The notes under the pieces: generated by a model | Database searches by the model: none | The model's input: only the letters and a program-made list of their open reading frames with translations | Told to the model about the DNA's origin: nothing | Shown: in pieces, positions 4,916 through 6,119 of the stretch | Numbering within the stretch: position 1 is the stretch's first letter | Layout: each line of letters begins with the position of its first letter | Translations under genes and position numbers: made by a program | Origin: an uncultured Bacilli bacterium | GTDB lineage: Bacteria; Bacillota_I; Bacilli_A; RF39; UBA660 | Direction: 5' to 3' | Assembly (NCBI GenBank): GCA_934101235.1 | Contig: CAKORH010000063.1 | Span: 1 to 6,119 of the forward strand | Length of the DNA stretch: 6,119 nucleotides

Positions 4916-6119
4916 TCTTCTCCATTTTTATTTTTAAATTGTATTATTATTGGAGTACCAACTAAATCAAAAGATTCTCTTATTTTATTTTCTAAATATC
5001 TTTCATAACTAAAATGTACTAATCCTTTATTATTTACATTAAAAGTAAATTTAGGAGGTTTATTACCACTTTGATTAACAAAATATATTTTTAATCTTTT
5101 TCCTTTATAACTAGGAGGCATATGTAACATATAAGCTTCTCTTATACAATCATTTAATGCACTTGTTTTTATTTCTTTTGTATATGATTCATAAGCTTTT
5201 ATTACTTTAGGCATAAGTGTATGTATTCTAGCTTTAGTCTTAGCACTTAAGAATACTATTTCTGCATATGGAATAAATTGAAAATTATTTCTTATATTTT
5301 TTATCCATTCTTTCATAGATTTATCTTTATCTATTACTGTATCCCATTTATTTACAACAAGTACAATAGCTTTACCAGCATCTATTGCATAACTTACAAT
5401 ATGCTTATCATGTTCTATAATTCCCTCTTCAGCATTAATTACAACTACACATACATCACTACGTTCAATAGATTTTAAACTTCTTATTAAACTATACTTT
5501 TCAATACTTTCATATACTTTACCTTTTTTTCTCATACCAGCAGTATCTATTATAGTATAATCTCTTTTTTCATAAGAAAACTTAGTATCTAAAGAATCTC
5601 TAGTAGTACCAGCAATATCACTTACTAAACATCTATCTTCATTTAAAATTGCATTAACTAAACTACTTTTACCAACATTAGGTCTACCTATTATAGAAAA
5701 TCTTAAAGTAGAATCATTTTCTTCAGTAGTATATGGATTAAAATCTTCTGTTATCATATCCAATAATTTATCTATACCTCTTTTATGACTACCAGATATC
5801 ATAACCATATTATCTAATCCTAATTCATAATAAGAATAAATATTATCCTCATGTTTTTTATCATCTATTTTATTTATTGCTACTATAACTTTTTTATCAC
5901 ATTTTAATAAATTATCTCTAATCTTATAATCATTAAGCGTTAAATCTTCTCTACCATCAACAACAAATACTATTACATCACTTTCAGAAATAGCCATATC
6001 TGCTTGTATCTTTATTGATTCATTAAAATCTTTAACTTCTAAATCTATTCCACCAGTATCTATTAAATTAAAACTTTTATCTTTATAATTTACTACTCCA
6101 TATATTCTATCTCTTGTTA
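4912..6119 (-). CDS. der: Ribosome assembly GTPase Der (EngA), missing N-terminus at window edge
   Basis: Der is a tandem-GTPase needed for assembly of the 50S subunit. 401 residues are visible, and the frame stays open to the right edge, so the ATG at 5997 is internal (mid first G domain) and not the start. In visible numbering: TRDR at 1-4 (G2), DTGG at 20-23 (G3) and NKID at 82-85 (G4) belong to the first G domain. Its P-loop lies beyond the edge, and perhaps 35-40 residues are missing. The second G domain has GRPNVGKS at 144-151, TTRD at 171-174, DTAG at 191-194, NKWD at 256-259 and SAK at 291-293. The KH-like RNA-binding domain follows, from about 315 to 401. The G5 of the first domain reads ISGS rather than the usual SA pattern, a mild deviation. 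The gene ends in TGA overlapping the next gene's ATG (ATGA). It is the first visible gene of a four-gene minus-strand operon. Confidence 0.97.
   Translation of the reverse strand, partial: TRDRIYGVVNYKDKSFNLIDTGGIDLEVKDFNESIKIQADMAISESDVIVFVVDGREDLTLNDYKIRDNLLKCDKKVIVAINKIDDKKHEDNIYSYYELGLDNMVMISGSHKRGIDKLLDMITEDFNPYTTEENDSTLRFSIIGRPNVGKSSLVNAILNEDRCLVSDIAGTTRDSLDTKFSYEKRDYTIIDTAGMRKKGKVYESIEKYSLIRSLKSIERSDVCVVVINAEEGIIEHDKHIVSYAIDAGKAIVLVVNKWDTVIDKDKSMKEWIKNIRNNFQFIPYAEIVFLSAKTKARIHTLMPKVIKAYESYTKEIKTSALNDCIREAYMLHMPPSYKGKRLKIYFVNQSGNKPPKFTFNVNNKGLVHFSYERYLENKIRESFDLVGTPIIIQFKNKNGEE

Noticed and set aside
5278..5478. 66-residue plus-strand reading frame opposite der
   Set aside because: It is antisense to the second G domain of Der, with a Tyr/Phe-rich composition expected from the reverse of AT-rich coding sequence.
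5997..5997. ATG at 5997 as the start of der
   Set aside because: The same frame continues upstream to the window edge and encodes the G2 and G3 motifs (TRDR, DTGG) of the first Der G domain, so the true start lies outside.
1..6119. CRISPR arrays, tRNA or rRNA genes, insertion sequences, phage genes
   Set aside because: None seen: no regularly spaced repeats, no transposase or integrase motifs, and no GC-rich RNA gene islands, which would stand out in this AT-rich background.

Overview
The window is extremely AT-rich (about a quarter G+C by eye). It uses the standard bacterial code: Trp is TGG and TGA is used as a stop (for example at the end of der). Small gene families typical of Firmicutes/Bacilli (YlbL, YlbJ, Der, a SpoU-type methylase) sit in tight operons. 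Together this suggests a low-GC Bacillota/Bacilli lineage with a reduced, AT-biased genome, such as the uncultured gut groups near the Tenericutes. The lineage is an inference from composition and gene content, not something the sequence states.

Layout, left to right. At 1-668 (-) is the N-terminal part of a YlbL-like membrane-anchored PDZ/Lon-type protease, cut by the left edge before its catalytic domain. A 66-bp divergent spacer holds two back-to-back TATAAT boxes. At 735-1622 (+) is a short YlbJ-like multi-pass membrane protein. Its 3' end overlaps by 44 bp the convergent end of a three-gene (-) operon (3227 down to 1579). All three proteins of that operon begin with a type IV prepilin leader (...NKG followed by a hydrophobic helix). 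The operon has its own promoter (3252-3280), immediately downstream of a Rho-independent terminator (3282-3327).

That terminator closes a second (-) operon running from beyond the right edge: der (Der/EngA double GTPase, partial), a YgjP-type zinc metallopeptidase, a 65-residue protein of unknown function, and a SpoU/TrmH-family RNA 2'-O-methyltransferase. The genes overlap or lie a few bases apart (ATGA overlap between der and the peptidase, 12-bp gap, 14-bp overlap), so translational coupling is likely.

Functionally, the right half is a housekeeping block around ribosome assembly and rRNA/tRNA modification. The centre is a pseudopilin cassette with no ATPase, platform protein or prepilin peptidase in view, so those must be supplied from elsewhere. 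The left is a YlbJ/YlbL pair that also lies close together in Bacillus, but here is divergent. The pseudopilin cassette, especially its first member, which lacks the Glu5 residue and carries four cysteines, is the part most worth following up.
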